From Hypericum androsaemum (Eukaryota > Streptophyta > Magnoliopsida > Malpighiales > Hypericaceae): 64,000 nt of DNA. Positions 47,191 to 59,265 of this stretch are shown here, one piece after another. Where the stretch lies: the NCBI GenBank assembly GCA_963995505.1, contig OZ023188.1:3100001-3164000 (forward strand), written 5' to 3'. Both the position numbers and the translations under genes were made by a program. Numbering within the stretch: position 1 is the stretch's first letter; every line of letters starts with the position of its first letter. The notes under the pieces were generated by a model. The model saw only the letters and a list, made by a program, of their open reading frames with translations, had not been told where the DNA came from and did not search any database.

Positions 47191-49862
47191 TCAGGGAAAC
47201 AGGTCTCCGCTTTCGTCGACCTCGGATTCCAAGTCGGCTTCCATGTCCATTGATGTCCCGACGGCCGCCTGCTCCCCAGCTTTGGCCCCTTCACCTGGCT
47301 TCTTTGCCTCATCTATGATGCGCATTATCTCATCCACGCTCTGAGCGGGTTGGTCTCGTGCAGATTCCGCATAGTTCGTCTTCTCAATTTCGACGAGCTC
47401 TTTTGGCAACTTTTTTAGGAACCAGGGGTGCTGCTTTATCTCTGGGATGGTGACCCTCTTCAATGAAAAATTGAGTGTCTCGTTACTTAATACAATTAGA
47501 AAAGGGACTTCAAATTGAGGCCAATTGAATGATCAACTTCGCGAGATTGACAACAAAACTGGAAAAAACGGTATAGCTTTTTATGATGGACCACCTACGT
47601 AAAACACGACGTCGCTTCACATGCTCTGGCTCTTAACTATCAAACCGAAGTTGTGATGGATACACAAATCTTCACGATTAGGCGCGAGTATAAAGATTTT
47701 GTCATGCTCATTTCAGTTTTTGAGCCCTAAATAGCACTGACTCATTAAAAATACTGAATCTATTTCAAAGTTGGCCCAATATATAATATAAGGTAAAACA
47801 TGCATTTCCCATAACAAGGAAACCACCTCTGGATTGAAGTGATGAGTTTCAAGAAGACAAGAGTTACCTTTGCTGGATTGGCAACAAAAATGCGAGAAAG
47901 TAGGTGCTTGCACTCTGCAGAAACGCGCACATAGTCGGGTATCGAGTACTGGATGCTCATAATTCTCTGTGCATCATTAGCAAGATAGGAAGCACCTTAG
48001 TCAATGCAAAAGTGTTTAAAAAAAATAGCACACATGACACTTGGTCTGAAACACACCTCTATTGTCTTGCGAAAATTTCGAGGATCTTCAGGATCCTCGA
48101 AGGGATATGCTCCAACAAGCATTACGTATAGTGTCACGCCACATGACCAAACATCTGCAATCTACAGAAGGAATGCGGCCATATAATTGGGAACAAAGTA
48201 ATGCTCCAACAAAAGGTAGTCCGAGGCCCAAAGTGAATGAAAATTGATTTCTATACCTTGCCATCATATTCTTTCCTTTGTAGAACTTCTGGTGCAATGT
48301 ATGCTGGTGTCCCGACCGTTGATTTAGGTTGCGAGTGTAATAGACCAGACTGCACAAACGACACAAAAGTAATGCGGTATGTGAAAAGAAAGAAAATGGT
48401 AGAGAATAAATCTAATTCACCATTTTTTTTTGGTAGTCACTAATTCACCATATCTAACAAATGAGAAAAACCTTGGAATAGCCGAAATCACATATTTTGA
48501 GTCGTGGCGTTGGACTTCCATCCAAAAGTGTGTTTTCCAGTTTCAGATCCCTATGGCAGATTTCCTGCAATGGAAGGAAACTATGATGCGGGAAATAAAC
48601 TCTTAACACGGCGGAGGAGTTGAAAGCTTGGCCAACCAACCATGGAGTGACAGTAGCTGACTCCAGAGACTAGTTGCTGGAAGAAAAATCTTGCCTGTAT
48701 AGTCCAAAGTAGTCGTCAATAAAGGAAATATGAACCATTTCGGTACTCGAAGTAATTTGGAGCTCATGAAACAGGTAATCAGAAAGTACAAGTTATAAGT
48801 TCATGACCTCGTCCTCACTAAACCGGCCAGCACTGCATATTTTTCCAAATAGTTCGCCACCTGCTGCATATTCCATGGCAATTGCTAGATGTGACGGTGT
48901 CAACATAACCTATACGACAAAAAATGTGCATTTGGAAGGTCCTTATGTTAGCCTAAAACTCATGCAAAACCTGAAGTAAAATGTATCCTCCAAAGTCATA
49001 ATTTCAGAAATGTTAACAGCACAAAAATTGTACAAGAAACAAAGTCAAACAAACCTCTTTAAACCTGACAATATTTGGATGCCTCAAGGATCTATGGTTG
49101 ATGATTTCTCTCTGAACATTCTCATCAATCTGTGTTCGAATTAATGCAGAACAGGAAATTATTTGTCAGATTAAGCATCATGTACGTATAAGGTTTTAAA
49201 GACAAATCCAGTTTTAGGTTTCTATCCTATTAACTTATGCAAACTTAAGTTGTGTCTTCCTTCAGCAAAACATCAGTCTTTTTTCCTCCAAACTCTGGGA
49301 CAAACTATTGAATGGGACTCAACAACAACGCGAAGCAAATAAAATCGGATTACATAAGCAGGTAAAAGTCCGGTGACAATTGAACAACAGCATGTTGAAA
49401 TAAAACGGTAATATCTAAAGTCCGGCATCCCTTCATCACTCAACCTCCTCAAACAGAAGAAGTAACAAAAGTACTACTGAGGACAAAATGGACCCGAGCA
49501 ATTGACTTCTATCCAGGATCCGAAACACACTATTCTTACTGATGATAAGGGATGAGACTATCAATACGGCCCTCGTAAAAGCAAGCGAGGAATTGGTTCA
49601 TTCCAAAGGAAGATCACAATCCACAAGGAGTTGATCAAGAAAATCCAATTCTCAGCAAAATCAAAAGGAAAAATCGTCCAATAACAAGCATCAAGAGCTA
49701 AGAGATGGAAACTTCAAAGCAGAATTCTAGAGATTTCACCTTTTTCCCTCTTTCAATGTACTTGACCGCAACGAGCTCCTTTGTCCTCTTGTCCCTAACA
49801 AGCTTGGCCACCCCGAAATTCCCGGAACCAAGATCCTTAATCGACTCGTACCTCTCCTCCAT
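47191..49862 (-). CDS. SnRK2: SnRK2-family serine/threonine protein kinase
   Basis: Stress/osmotic (and, in some subclasses, ABA) signalling kinase, nuclear and cytosolic. Nine exons: 49740-49862, 49055-49129, 48808-48909, 48641-48694, 48472-48564, 48257-48349, 48057-48161, 47868-47966 and 47191-47457, all phase-0 GT-AG, sum 1011 nt = 336 residues. Complete kinase: glycine loop GSGNFGVAK (12-20), Lys34, HRDLKLEN with Asp124, DFG at 144-146, activation-loop [16 protein letters not shown] with Ser159/Thr160, and [21 protein letters not shown]. After the kinase come the SnRK2 box (about 284-302, [19 protein letters not shown]) and an acidic tail ([15 protein letters not shown]). Exon number and tail fit SnRK2; it is nearest to the SnRK2.7/2.8-SAPK1/2 group in my reading, but subclass is uncertain. 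Confidence 0.95.
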
Positions 49863-50731
49863 CCTCACCCAGCAACAACCCAAATCACCAAACTTGGAGC
49901 AAAAGAGGAGACCGAAAAAGTTGGGAAAATGGACCAGAAACAAACTTCCCTGAAAGAACACACCAGGAGAAAAGGTCAAACACATATCAACTAGAGGGCC
50001 AGACAACCATATAAATTAGAATTTAAGTCTCACCAGAAGCCAAATAAACAAATAAATATCCAACCAAACCCAAAAATGACTCCAAATGGAAATAATAACA
50101 CCCACCTAGAATGGGGAAACTTGAAAGAAGCTTTTCTGAAAGCAACAAGACCAACCCAACTAACCCTCAAATCCCCACTACTACTCTTTCCCTTCTCCAC
50201 CAAACTTCCTAATAACAATAAACAGGAGTCAGGTCCAAGTGATGAGAGACTTCAATTGGAGGAGGCCTTGTTTCAAAGCTACGAATGTAAAAGACGCCCG
50301 CCCTAAATAGTATCCGACAATGATCGCTATGAAAACAGAAATTTCAAAAAACACTTCATAATAACGAAGTGGGCCCTTCCAACAATCTATAAAAATTCAA
50401 TCTTTGGCAGCTCAGAGGGAGATTGAAGCCAATAAGCAACAACAGCGTGTACCAAACTTACAAGGGATTGGTGGGTTCTTCCCAGAATCGGTAAAGATTC
50501 AATCTTTAACAGCCCAGAAAAGGATTGGAACCAACAGAAGAAAACACAGTGGATATTTTGGCAGTTGGATTTTAGTAAACGGTACAAGCCAATGTATAAA
50601 GAGCAGACCCTTTTGGAGTTTTTGGACTTCGAAAAAGACAAGAGAGGATCTTTGTGCCAGGAGGCGGAATTTAAGGACACGTGTCGGGTCTCTTTGTTAG
50701 TTCCAAGTGTCGGCTTACACCGACCATAAGA
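49863..50731. other. SnRK2 5' flank
   Basis: Presumed 5' UTR and promoter of the minus-strand SnRK2 gene. The reading frame continues open upstream to 50006, but the family start is at 49862. Nothing else recognised. Confidence 0.5.
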
Positions 50732-51442
50732 TTATTTTTTGGAATAAAAATATTTTAATATACTGTGTTATAGAAAATAGATATTTTGTACTTCATGTTA
50801 TCAAAAAATTCACAAAACTATTTTGTGTTTTAATGAATCTAAATTTATAGTAACTAGAGCTGACATGGCACACTCATATCAACAATTATACTTGATGATG
50901 TGGATAATTAGTTAGTCAAAATAATAAAAACGCATGTAATTTTTTTCTCCTTCCCGAAAGAACATCTCTGTATTATTTTTCCTTCCCCATTCTTTTCTAT
51001 CTTTTCCAAGCCATCACCACCTCTTCAATCTTCCACCTCCTTCCCTGTTATCGCTAACAACCATTGCCAAATCTTGAACCAAAATCCCAAAACCTATACA
51101 GGATGAAGCCTAAAACAAGAACTGTGACTTGAAAGATTTTGAAATCGAAGGAACCAAAGGAGCCCTAATCCGTATGGGAGATGTGAAGGGCCAAAATGTT
51201 TGTTTTGGGAAAGGAAACAAAATTATAAAACATTTGTTTCGGAAAAAGAAAAAATATTACATGATTTTTAAATTATTTTGACCAATTTATTATCCACGTC
51301 ATCAAGTAATTTCCATGTGAGCGTGCCATGTCAATTCTAGTTACTAGAAAGTTAGATTCATTAAAATACAAGGTAGTTCTGTGAGTATTTTGAAAATACG
51401 GAGTGTAAGATGTATATTTTCTATAACAGAGGGTACTAAAAT

Positions 51443-51650
51443 TGAAGAGTTCAAGCTCATGTTTTATTCAATGGTAGAGTCGGGCATATATAGCCTTACA
51501 GAGGAGCAAACGTGCTAGGCAAGTTCCTTGTAAATAGGAACAAAATCAAGGTACAAAAGGTAAACTGTAAAGACGTGATCAAGCTAAAACTAGGACAAGA
51601 TCTAAGCTGATAAGAAAACGAACTAAACAGGACAAACATAATCTCCAACA
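51443..51650 (-). repeat. 3' LTR of the copia element in MULE 4
   Basis: 208 bp; seven differences from the 5' LTR. Confidence 0.93.
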
Positions 51651-51654
51651 CTCT

Positions 51655-54600
51655 CCCTCAAGTTGGCGCATGGAGATTCGTAATGTCCAACTTGCTAAGA
51701 AGGTGATGAAATCGTTGGCGACCAAGTGCTTTGGTGAAGATATCCGCCAATTGTCCAGCACTAGCAATTTTCTTGGCACAATTTCGTGAGACTGAACGCG
51801 CTCCCAGACGAAATAACAGTCTATTTCAACATGTTTGGTCCGTTCGTGATAGACCGGATTAGCAGCAATATATAGGGCAGCTTGATTGTCACAAAAAGCA
51901 TTGTTGGTCCGGCTTGGGGTGTCTGGAGCTCGCGAAACAACCATCGAAGCCAAATAAGTTCACTTACAGCAGCGGCCATGGCCCTATACTCGGCCTCCGC
52001 TGAAGACCGCGCAACGACGGATTATTTCTTGGTGCGCCAAGACACAGGAGAATTCCCAAACAACACGAAGTATCCCGTCCTAGAACGACGAGTCATCGGG
52101 CAACCACCCCAGTCTGCGTCACAATATGCCGTGAGAACAGGACGGCCTGCGGACGATAAGAAAATGCCTTGGCCAGGTGATTGCTTGAGGTAGTGAAGTA
52201 CGCGATCAGCTGCATCAACATGAGCTTGTTGAGGGTTGGTAACAAATTGACTCAGAATACTGACCACATAGGCGATGTCTGGTCGTGTGACAGTGAGGTA
52301 GAGGAGACGCCCAACCAGCCGGCGATATCGACGAGCATCAACCTGTCCAGTAGTCATCGCCATTGTCAAATGATGATTTTGCTCGATAGGAAAATCAGCG
52401 GGTCGGCCTCCTAACTTCTTGCTGTCCTTAAGTATATCAATAGTATATTTCCTTTGACTCAAAACAAGCCCATCAGTGGAGCGAGCTGCCTCAATTCCCA
52501 AAAAATACTTTAAAGCTCCCAAGTCCTTAATGCCGAACTTGACATCCAAATATGCAGTGACCTCCTTGATCTTTGCCTCGGTATTGCCAGCTAGTATGAC
52601 ATCGTCTACATAGATCAACGCAAAAATAACAATGCGATCTACGAGAAATCTGAACAACGAGGTGTTAGAATGACACTGAACAAAACCAATAGAAGTGAGT
52701 GCTTGGGTGAACTTATAGTACCAGTTACGGGATGCCTGGAGGAGTCCATAGAGCGATTTACGCAACCGACATACTCGTGTGTCATAAGCGGATGAATATC
52801 CAAGAGGCAGCTTCATGTAGACTACCTCATCAAGATCACCATGCAAGAAGGCATTGTTGACATCCAGCTGCGTTATGAACCATCGTCTTTGGACAGCCAC
52901 CGCAAGAAGACAACGGACGGTCACAAGATTTGCTACTGGTGCAAATGTATCATGAAAGTCGATACCCTCAATTTGAGTGTATCCTTTGGCCACCAGACGT
53001 GCCTTATAGCGCTCTACATCTCCATCGGGCTTGTACTTAATTTTGTATACCCATTTAGAGTCAATTGCCTTCTTGCCATGGGGTAAGGACTCGAGAGTCC
53101 ATGTGCCGTTCGCCTCAAGTGCTTGTATTTCATGCATCATTGCTTTCCTCAACTCTTCACTCTTGACTGCCTGAAAATAAGTCTTTGGCTCATCATGCTA
53201 TGTGATGGCAGCGAGAAAGACCTTATGGTTGTCAGAAAACTTTGGGTACGAAATAAAATGAGTAAGAGGATATACCACCGAGTTTTTGGATGAAGGGGCA
53301 GGCCGTGGGTGGTCGATGGAGGGCGGTATGCATGTCTCATAATCTTCTAATCGACGAGGGACCTATTTTGATCTGGAGCTGCGTCGAGCAATTGGTACAT
53401 TTTGACTTCCCTCGTTAGCTGGAACCAGGGCAGGCTCGACTAAATTGTCAACTGGCTCTCCAATATCCTCAACGGGAACAGTATTATTCTCAACTGGAAC
53501 AAGTTCTTCCAAAATAGCCTCCCTCTCAGTATGATCCATAGGTTGTTTAGAACTCAAATCAGGCACAAAATCGTCACCTTGACTATTAAAAGTACGTGGG
53601 ACCAGCTTCTTAAAAGGATGCACTTGCTCGACGAAGGTGACATCTCTTGTGTGGCGAATACGTCTATCTTTTAGGTCAAAAACTACGTACCCTTTTTGTC
53701 CTTCAGGATATCCGACAAATACACATTTTCGACTCCTTGCTTGAAACTTGTCTCTGAGAGGACCTGGAACATGTCCATAGACGAGACACCCAAAAGATCG
53801 TAGATGAATGTAGCTTGGTTCCTTACCAAAAAGTATCTCATAAGGCGTCTTGTTGTTGGCAGCTCGTGTAGGAAGCCGATTGATCAGATAAACTGCTGTT
53901 AGCACATTTTCTCCCCAGAAATAAGTTGGCATACCTGAATGAAAAAGTAAAGCACGAGCTGTCTCTAAGATATATCGATGCTTACGTTCTACTACACCAT
54001 TTTGCTCTGGCGTATAAGGACACGATGTCTGCAATAATATTCCTTTGGTCCTATAAAAATTCATCATAACGGTCGATTGAAACTCTGTTCCATTGTCCGT
54101 CCTGATTTGTTGCACCTTCCTTCCAAATTGAGTTTCAATCATATTGCAAAACATGACCAAAAATTGAGCAACATCAGACTTGCGATGGATGAGATATACA
54201 CACACACCACGACTATAGTCATCCACTATAGTTAGGAAATAGTGTGCCCCTGAGAGCGATGCAGTCTTATAAGGTCCCCATATATCACAATGAACTAATG
54301 CAAAACAAGAATCAGTCTTTATTGCACTATTCGGGAAAGAAAGTCTTGTTTGTTTTGCTCGTAAACATGCATCACACAAAGCATTGTGATCCAATTGAAT
54401 ATTCGTACATAAGTGCTGTAAATGACCTAATTTTCCAACTGATGGATGCCCAAGTCTCTCGTGCCAGATGTGTGCTGAAGCTCCTTTGTCAACATGCATA
54501 ACCACCCTCGCGTTGAAAATAGGTTCTAACAGGTACAAACTACCACGGTGCCTACCCACTCCAATCAGGGTCCTCGAAGGTAGGTCCTGCAATACACATA

Positions 54601-55929
54601 CATCCGCAACAAAGATTAGTGATCAGTTCAGGTCTTTAGTCAACCTATGAACTGATAGAAGATTGCATCGAAAAGCAGGGATGTATAAAACATCTTTTAA
54701 TATAAGCCCATTATGAAGCTTAACGTCTCTGATTCCTTCCACTGGAACATCATCACCAGTTGGTATTTTGACTAGCATATTCTTAGTTTGCCTAACTGGA
54801 CCTGTAAAAAAACTTGAATCACAAGTTATGTATTCCGTTGCTCCTGAATCGATGATCCAAAAGCGTTGTCCTAAGTTCATACCAGCCATGTGCACTTCAG
54901 CCCCTGACTCACGTACTCCGCGTCTACTGTCATCTCCCCCTAGCTTTAATACTTCGAGCAGCCTTGTGTATTGATCGGTAGACAGTCCAGGAATTGGACT
55001 CACCTCTACCTTCGCGGCACGCGGTTGCTATTTTCGTATGGTGGAGGATGCGGCCCGTTCTTTCTTGCCTGCTTCTTCTCCTTTCCACCATTCCGGATAG
55101 CCGATAAGTTCGAAGCATTGTTCCTTCATGTGGCCAGTTTTCTGACAATGGTTGCATCTCATCTTTTCTTTCTCTTTCTTTCCAGCCTTCCGTTGTGCGG
55201 CATCATCAGTTCGCCTATAGTTCACAATCTGGAATGCCGCTGCTTCTACAATCGGTTGTCGCGTTGCCGCAATGATTTGACTTTGCTCATCTTCTAGGAT
55301 TAGATGATATGCTTCTCCTAGGGTTGGAGGTGGCTTGGTGCTCAGGATTTGGGATTTCACCGTACCATATACTTCGTCCAGCCCCATGAGAAACACATAG
55401 AGTTGTTCTTGATCTCGTGCTGCTGCATACTGTCATTTTGCATCGCACGTGCACGTGGCCATTGGTGAGATGGACTCCATCTCATCCCAGAGGGATTTCA
55501 ATTTGGAGAAGTACGCGGAGACTGACATTGCAACAGTGAAACCGATCGCCGTAAATCATAGGCCCTCGGTGCGCTGCTTTTCCCGAATCTCTCCTTGAGA
55601 TCCGCCCAAACCTCCCGTGCTGTCTTTGCATAGCGAACACTTCCTCGAACTTCTTTATCGACCGATATGGCCAACCAACCCTTGACCATAGCATCACAAC
55701 GTAGCCAGATGTTGTGATCTGCAGCGGTTGCCTCCGGTTTGACTATCGTCCCGTCGACAAACGCCAGTTTGTTTTTTGCCAAAAGAAAATTGGTCATCTC
55801 ACTAACCCAATCAGCATAGTTTCTTTCGTTGAGCAATTTGCTCACATTGACTTGCCCCGGGTTGTCCGAGAGGTGTAGAAAGTACGACGAAGACATATCG
55901 TTTGCTGCTCCATTGCCGTTCTTCAACAT
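51655..55929 (-). pseudogene. Copia Gag-Pol polyprotein with frameshifts
   Basis: Starts at MLKNGNGAANDMSSSY (55929). Successive open pieces: Gag N-terminus (55498-55929; LNERNYADWVSEM), Gag with zinc knuckle CNHCQKTGHMKEQC (55028-55396), protease WIIDSGATEYIT (54623-55003), pre-integrase and integrase (53363-54592; HERLGHPS, CDIWGPY, RTDNGTEF, PYTPEQNGVVERKHR), RT and RNase H start (52022-53152; QLDVNNAFLHGDL, LIYVDDVILAGN, AYCDADWGGCP), and the RNase H tail (51579-51953; [14 protein letters not shown]). Stops and shifts between pieces show it is inactive. Confidence 0.92.
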
Positions 55930-56009
55930 TTTTTGTGTGTTAGGGTAAAAGATTTTGTAGCAGGTAGGCTTATTTGGTAGGGTTTAATCAGATCTCTGCT
56001 TTGATACCA

Positions 56010-56217
56010 TGAAGAATTCAAGCTCTTGTTTTATTCAATGGTAGAGTCGGGCATATATAGCCTTGCAGAGGAGCAAACGTGCTAGGCAAGTTCCTTGTAA
56101 ATAGGAACAAAATCAAGGTACAAAAGGTAAACTGTAAAGACGTGATCGAGATAAAACTAGGACAAGATCTAAGCTGATAAGGAAACGAACTAAACGGGAC
56201 AAACATAATCTCCAACA
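56010..56217 (-). repeat. 5' LTR of the copia element in MULE 4
   Basis: 208 bp, followed on its inner side by the primer binding site TGGTATCAAAGC. Confidence 0.93.
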
Positions 56218-56242
56218 AAAATATCTTTATCCCTTATTTTTT

Positions 56243-58544
56243 GGTTTATACAATCTGCAATTTAGTTTATTGGATCGATTAATTTAATTTTGAACTAAAT
56301 AACACATTTGAAAGGTACTAAAATTTTCTTAACAATTATTTAATATTACTGTGTGTTCTTGAAATTCAATATCTAGTTAAATTTAATTAATGCTCGCCCG
56401 TGGGGTGGGGTCAATGGAGAGTGAAGGTCTTATTTCATTCCTGGGCCTCGACAATTCTTTGTGATGATCAACATGAACATGTGTGATACACTGACAAAGC
56501 ATGAATCTGATCGAAATATCTTGTTATTTGCAACGTTTTAGAAAATTGGTTGGTATTTTGCATTCTTAAAAAAAAGTATTTTCTCTGTATCTAGATTCGA
56601 TGAATTTGACTGAGAGTTGAATTAGATATGTTTTAAAATAATTATATTTAACACTAAAATATCAAAAATAAGTCTAAATATTCTATAATTTTGGTGCAAA
56701 ATTTATTAATTACGGGTGTGAAAATTTTAAATCATGTTTACTGCAAAAAATATTCTTGGTGAGTTGGATTTGGACTATCTGATCCAACCAAGTGAACCAG
56801 CAAATCTAACTGCATTGAGAGTTTCCAACATATTTTCGAATTGTGGTATAAAAATGAGATGCTCTCAATGTCGAATCACAATCTAACTACAAATCTTAAA
56901 ACAATACTTATTTGTTTCTCAATATATTTTAATTTTTTGGTATTTATTTTTATCTTGTTGGCTTTTATTCTTTAAGTCGAAATACTTATTGACGAATAAT
57001 CGAATCTGGATAAGGCCTCGCAGCAAGCTAAACTAGCGAGGCCCATTTTTAATATTAAGCCATCGGCGACAGTTGTCTTCTGGGCTATTCATCAAGATTT
57101 GCACCAAATATATCAAAGCCCAGCACAATGGTGGCCGTTGGGCCTCGCGATGATAATGACATTGCAGGATTTATGTTGTTGCTAAAAAACTTCTAAATCC
57201 GCTCGTGGTCTAGATGAGAAAGACCATAAGTTCTTTTGAAAGTTAAATTTTTATGCCCTGATTATTATATTTGCTAGGATTTGAACATTCAATTTTTTTG
57301 AATTTGCTAACGTCTTGTACTTTGTGCTGTTAAATTATACGACTTTTGGTTAGAAAGGCCATAAGTGTGCTCCAATTTAGACACTTTTTGTATCATTAGA
57401 GAAAGCGATGTCGAAGATGCAATAAGATAAGAGCCAAGTACGTGGAAAGTGGGGAAGTATGCACTTGGCCGACAAATCGTCAGTCAATTGGTCCACATTA
57501 CTTTCCAATTGTATGGGCGGAGTATCTGCACTTTATTCATTAGAATTCCCACGACCGAGCCTTTGATTCGTTGATGTAATTTGTCTTTCTCGTGGTTCCG
57601 TCTTCAATTTTGCTAAGAGATTCCTGGATCATTCTTCGCTTCATCGGTACGTTACCAAGCAAATTGTAACTGCAGATATTAAGTAGGTAAATGTAACCAT
57701 CAAGAGATTTTTTTTACTAGCAGATTATATTTATAAAAAAAATACATTAAATTATTTGTTACATTAATTATGCTAATACATTCAATTCTAAGTAAGCGAG
57801 ACACGTTAGTTATTCTTTCGTCTAGGCCTAAATAACCATTAAGAGAAATCCTAATATAAGGTAAATTGATTTTGGTTCAAGGAGTTTGACCAAAGCAAAT
57901 TATCAAAAGATATTAGGGCTAATAGCACAAGATGTAGATAAATTGATGAAAGTCCGGAGGGTTAATTACACGAGACTTATTAATCAACATTATGCTTTGA
58001 TTATATAGGAAGTAATAGGAAGGGAAGTAAGGGTAAAATGAGTTAATGAGACTGTTACCGTATTTGGTTTATTGTAGAAATCGAATAAGAGGAGATGATG
58101 TATCTTTCCCATCACAATCTTCATCCCAAAATTATATATATATATATCATCAGCCGATTGATGTCTTTTGTCAACATTGTGTACGTGTGTTACGATGGTG
58201 AAGCATCTCCAAGAAAAATAAAGGTGCATATACTATTTCCCCAAAGAAAGCTTATAATTTATCGTGGTGACAGTGGACTCAAAATCGACAGAAGGACTAA
58301 TTAAATATCAGTAAGAAGACAAATTTTATCCACGTGGGGAGCTATCACAATATAAAGTATATCTCATATATTAGTACAATATCAATTTCTCGTCTACAAC
58401 CGTTTTAAAAAATATGGTCACGTACGGTCAGATCACGACTCAGCACCTAGAAAAAGACGGGTTAATCTCAAAATTTGAAGAACAAGTGAACCGACAATTA
58501 ACACAATTGATTGAAAGCCGACCGGTTCAACTATAGATATAGTA
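56243..58544. other. Intergenic stretch without a recognisable gene
   Basis: AT-rich. No ORF with a domain and no clear element border. Confidence 0.5.
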
Positions 58545-58767
58545 TGTTGGAGAGAATTTCATATCGAAAATAAGTGTGGAAGACCTACTTATTCAATACC
58601 TTAAGATTTTGGGTAAGATATAGAAATTCATATATGATATCAGAGCCAATTGTTCTAACGGGCCTCATAGCCTGTTGTGCTCGCACGACCCCCATTTGAA
58701 AGCACGAGAGGCAGTGTGAAGTCTGAACAAACTTTAGCCCGATGAGCTTCATTGTTTTTAGGGATGA

Positions 58768-59059
58768 TGTTAGGAATTCAGCAACTAGAGAACAAGATCA
58801 CACAAAGAACACGGAACAAGAGAATTACGTGGTTCGGCCTAATGCCTACGTCCACGGGGAGAAAGGAGAACTTTTATTGATGAGTTTCCGAGTTACAAAG
58901 CTATACAAAACCTTAGGGTAACATGTCTTTATATAGAGGCAAACCCTTGTACATCAAGTAAGCTATTTAGGTCAAATTAGGAGTCCAAAAGCTAGTCCAA
59001 ATAGAATAGGAAACAAGTCCACAAATCGTTTCCTCTTTAATTTCTCGACATCTCTAACA
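58768..59059 (-). repeat. 3' LTR of the young copia derivative
   Basis: 292 bp, seemingly identical to 60988-61279. Confidence 0.95.
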
Positions 59060-59265
59060 ATCTCCACCTTGGCGAGAAATCATCCTGTGGACGAACCATG
59101 AAGCTCCATCCGAACTTCAACAAACTCCATCTTGATGAAATACCGCCACATGAAGAACCATGAGAACTTGAGAAACCAAACCGACTCTATCAGCTCCACC
59201 TTGACCATAGATATACCGCCATCAATAATACCATCTCAACTTTCTCACCACATTTTTTAGTTCAA

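Larger units (their letters stand above)
51443..56217 (-). mobile_element. Full-structure Ty1-copia retrotransposon, decayed
   Basis: LTRs of 208 bp at 51443-51650 and 56010-56217, TG...CA in minus orientation, differing at 7 positions (about 3.4 percent). The 5-bp duplication AAAAT lies at 51438-51442 and 56218-56222. Primer binding site TGGTATCAAAGC just inside the 5' LTR (about 55997-56009), and a purine tract TTGAGGGAGAG before the 3' LTR. The interior carries Gag-protease-integrase-RT-RNase H in normal order, broken into several frames. It sits inside MULE 4. Confidence 0.95.
50741..56233. mobile_element. Short Mutator-type element (MULE 4), interrupted by a copia element
   Basis: The left arm from 50741 (GGAATAAAAATATTTTA...) and the right arm, read inward from 56233 across the copia insertion, are inverted repeats of about 190 bp, including TGTTATAGAAAAT, TTTTAATGAATCTAA and TGACATGGCAC. 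A perfect 9-bp duplication TTATTTTTT lies at 50732-50740 and 56234-56242. Removing the copia element and its 5-bp duplication leaves a 713-bp non-autonomous unit. The copia element inserted about 16 bp from the right tip, inside the TIR. Confidence 0.9.
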
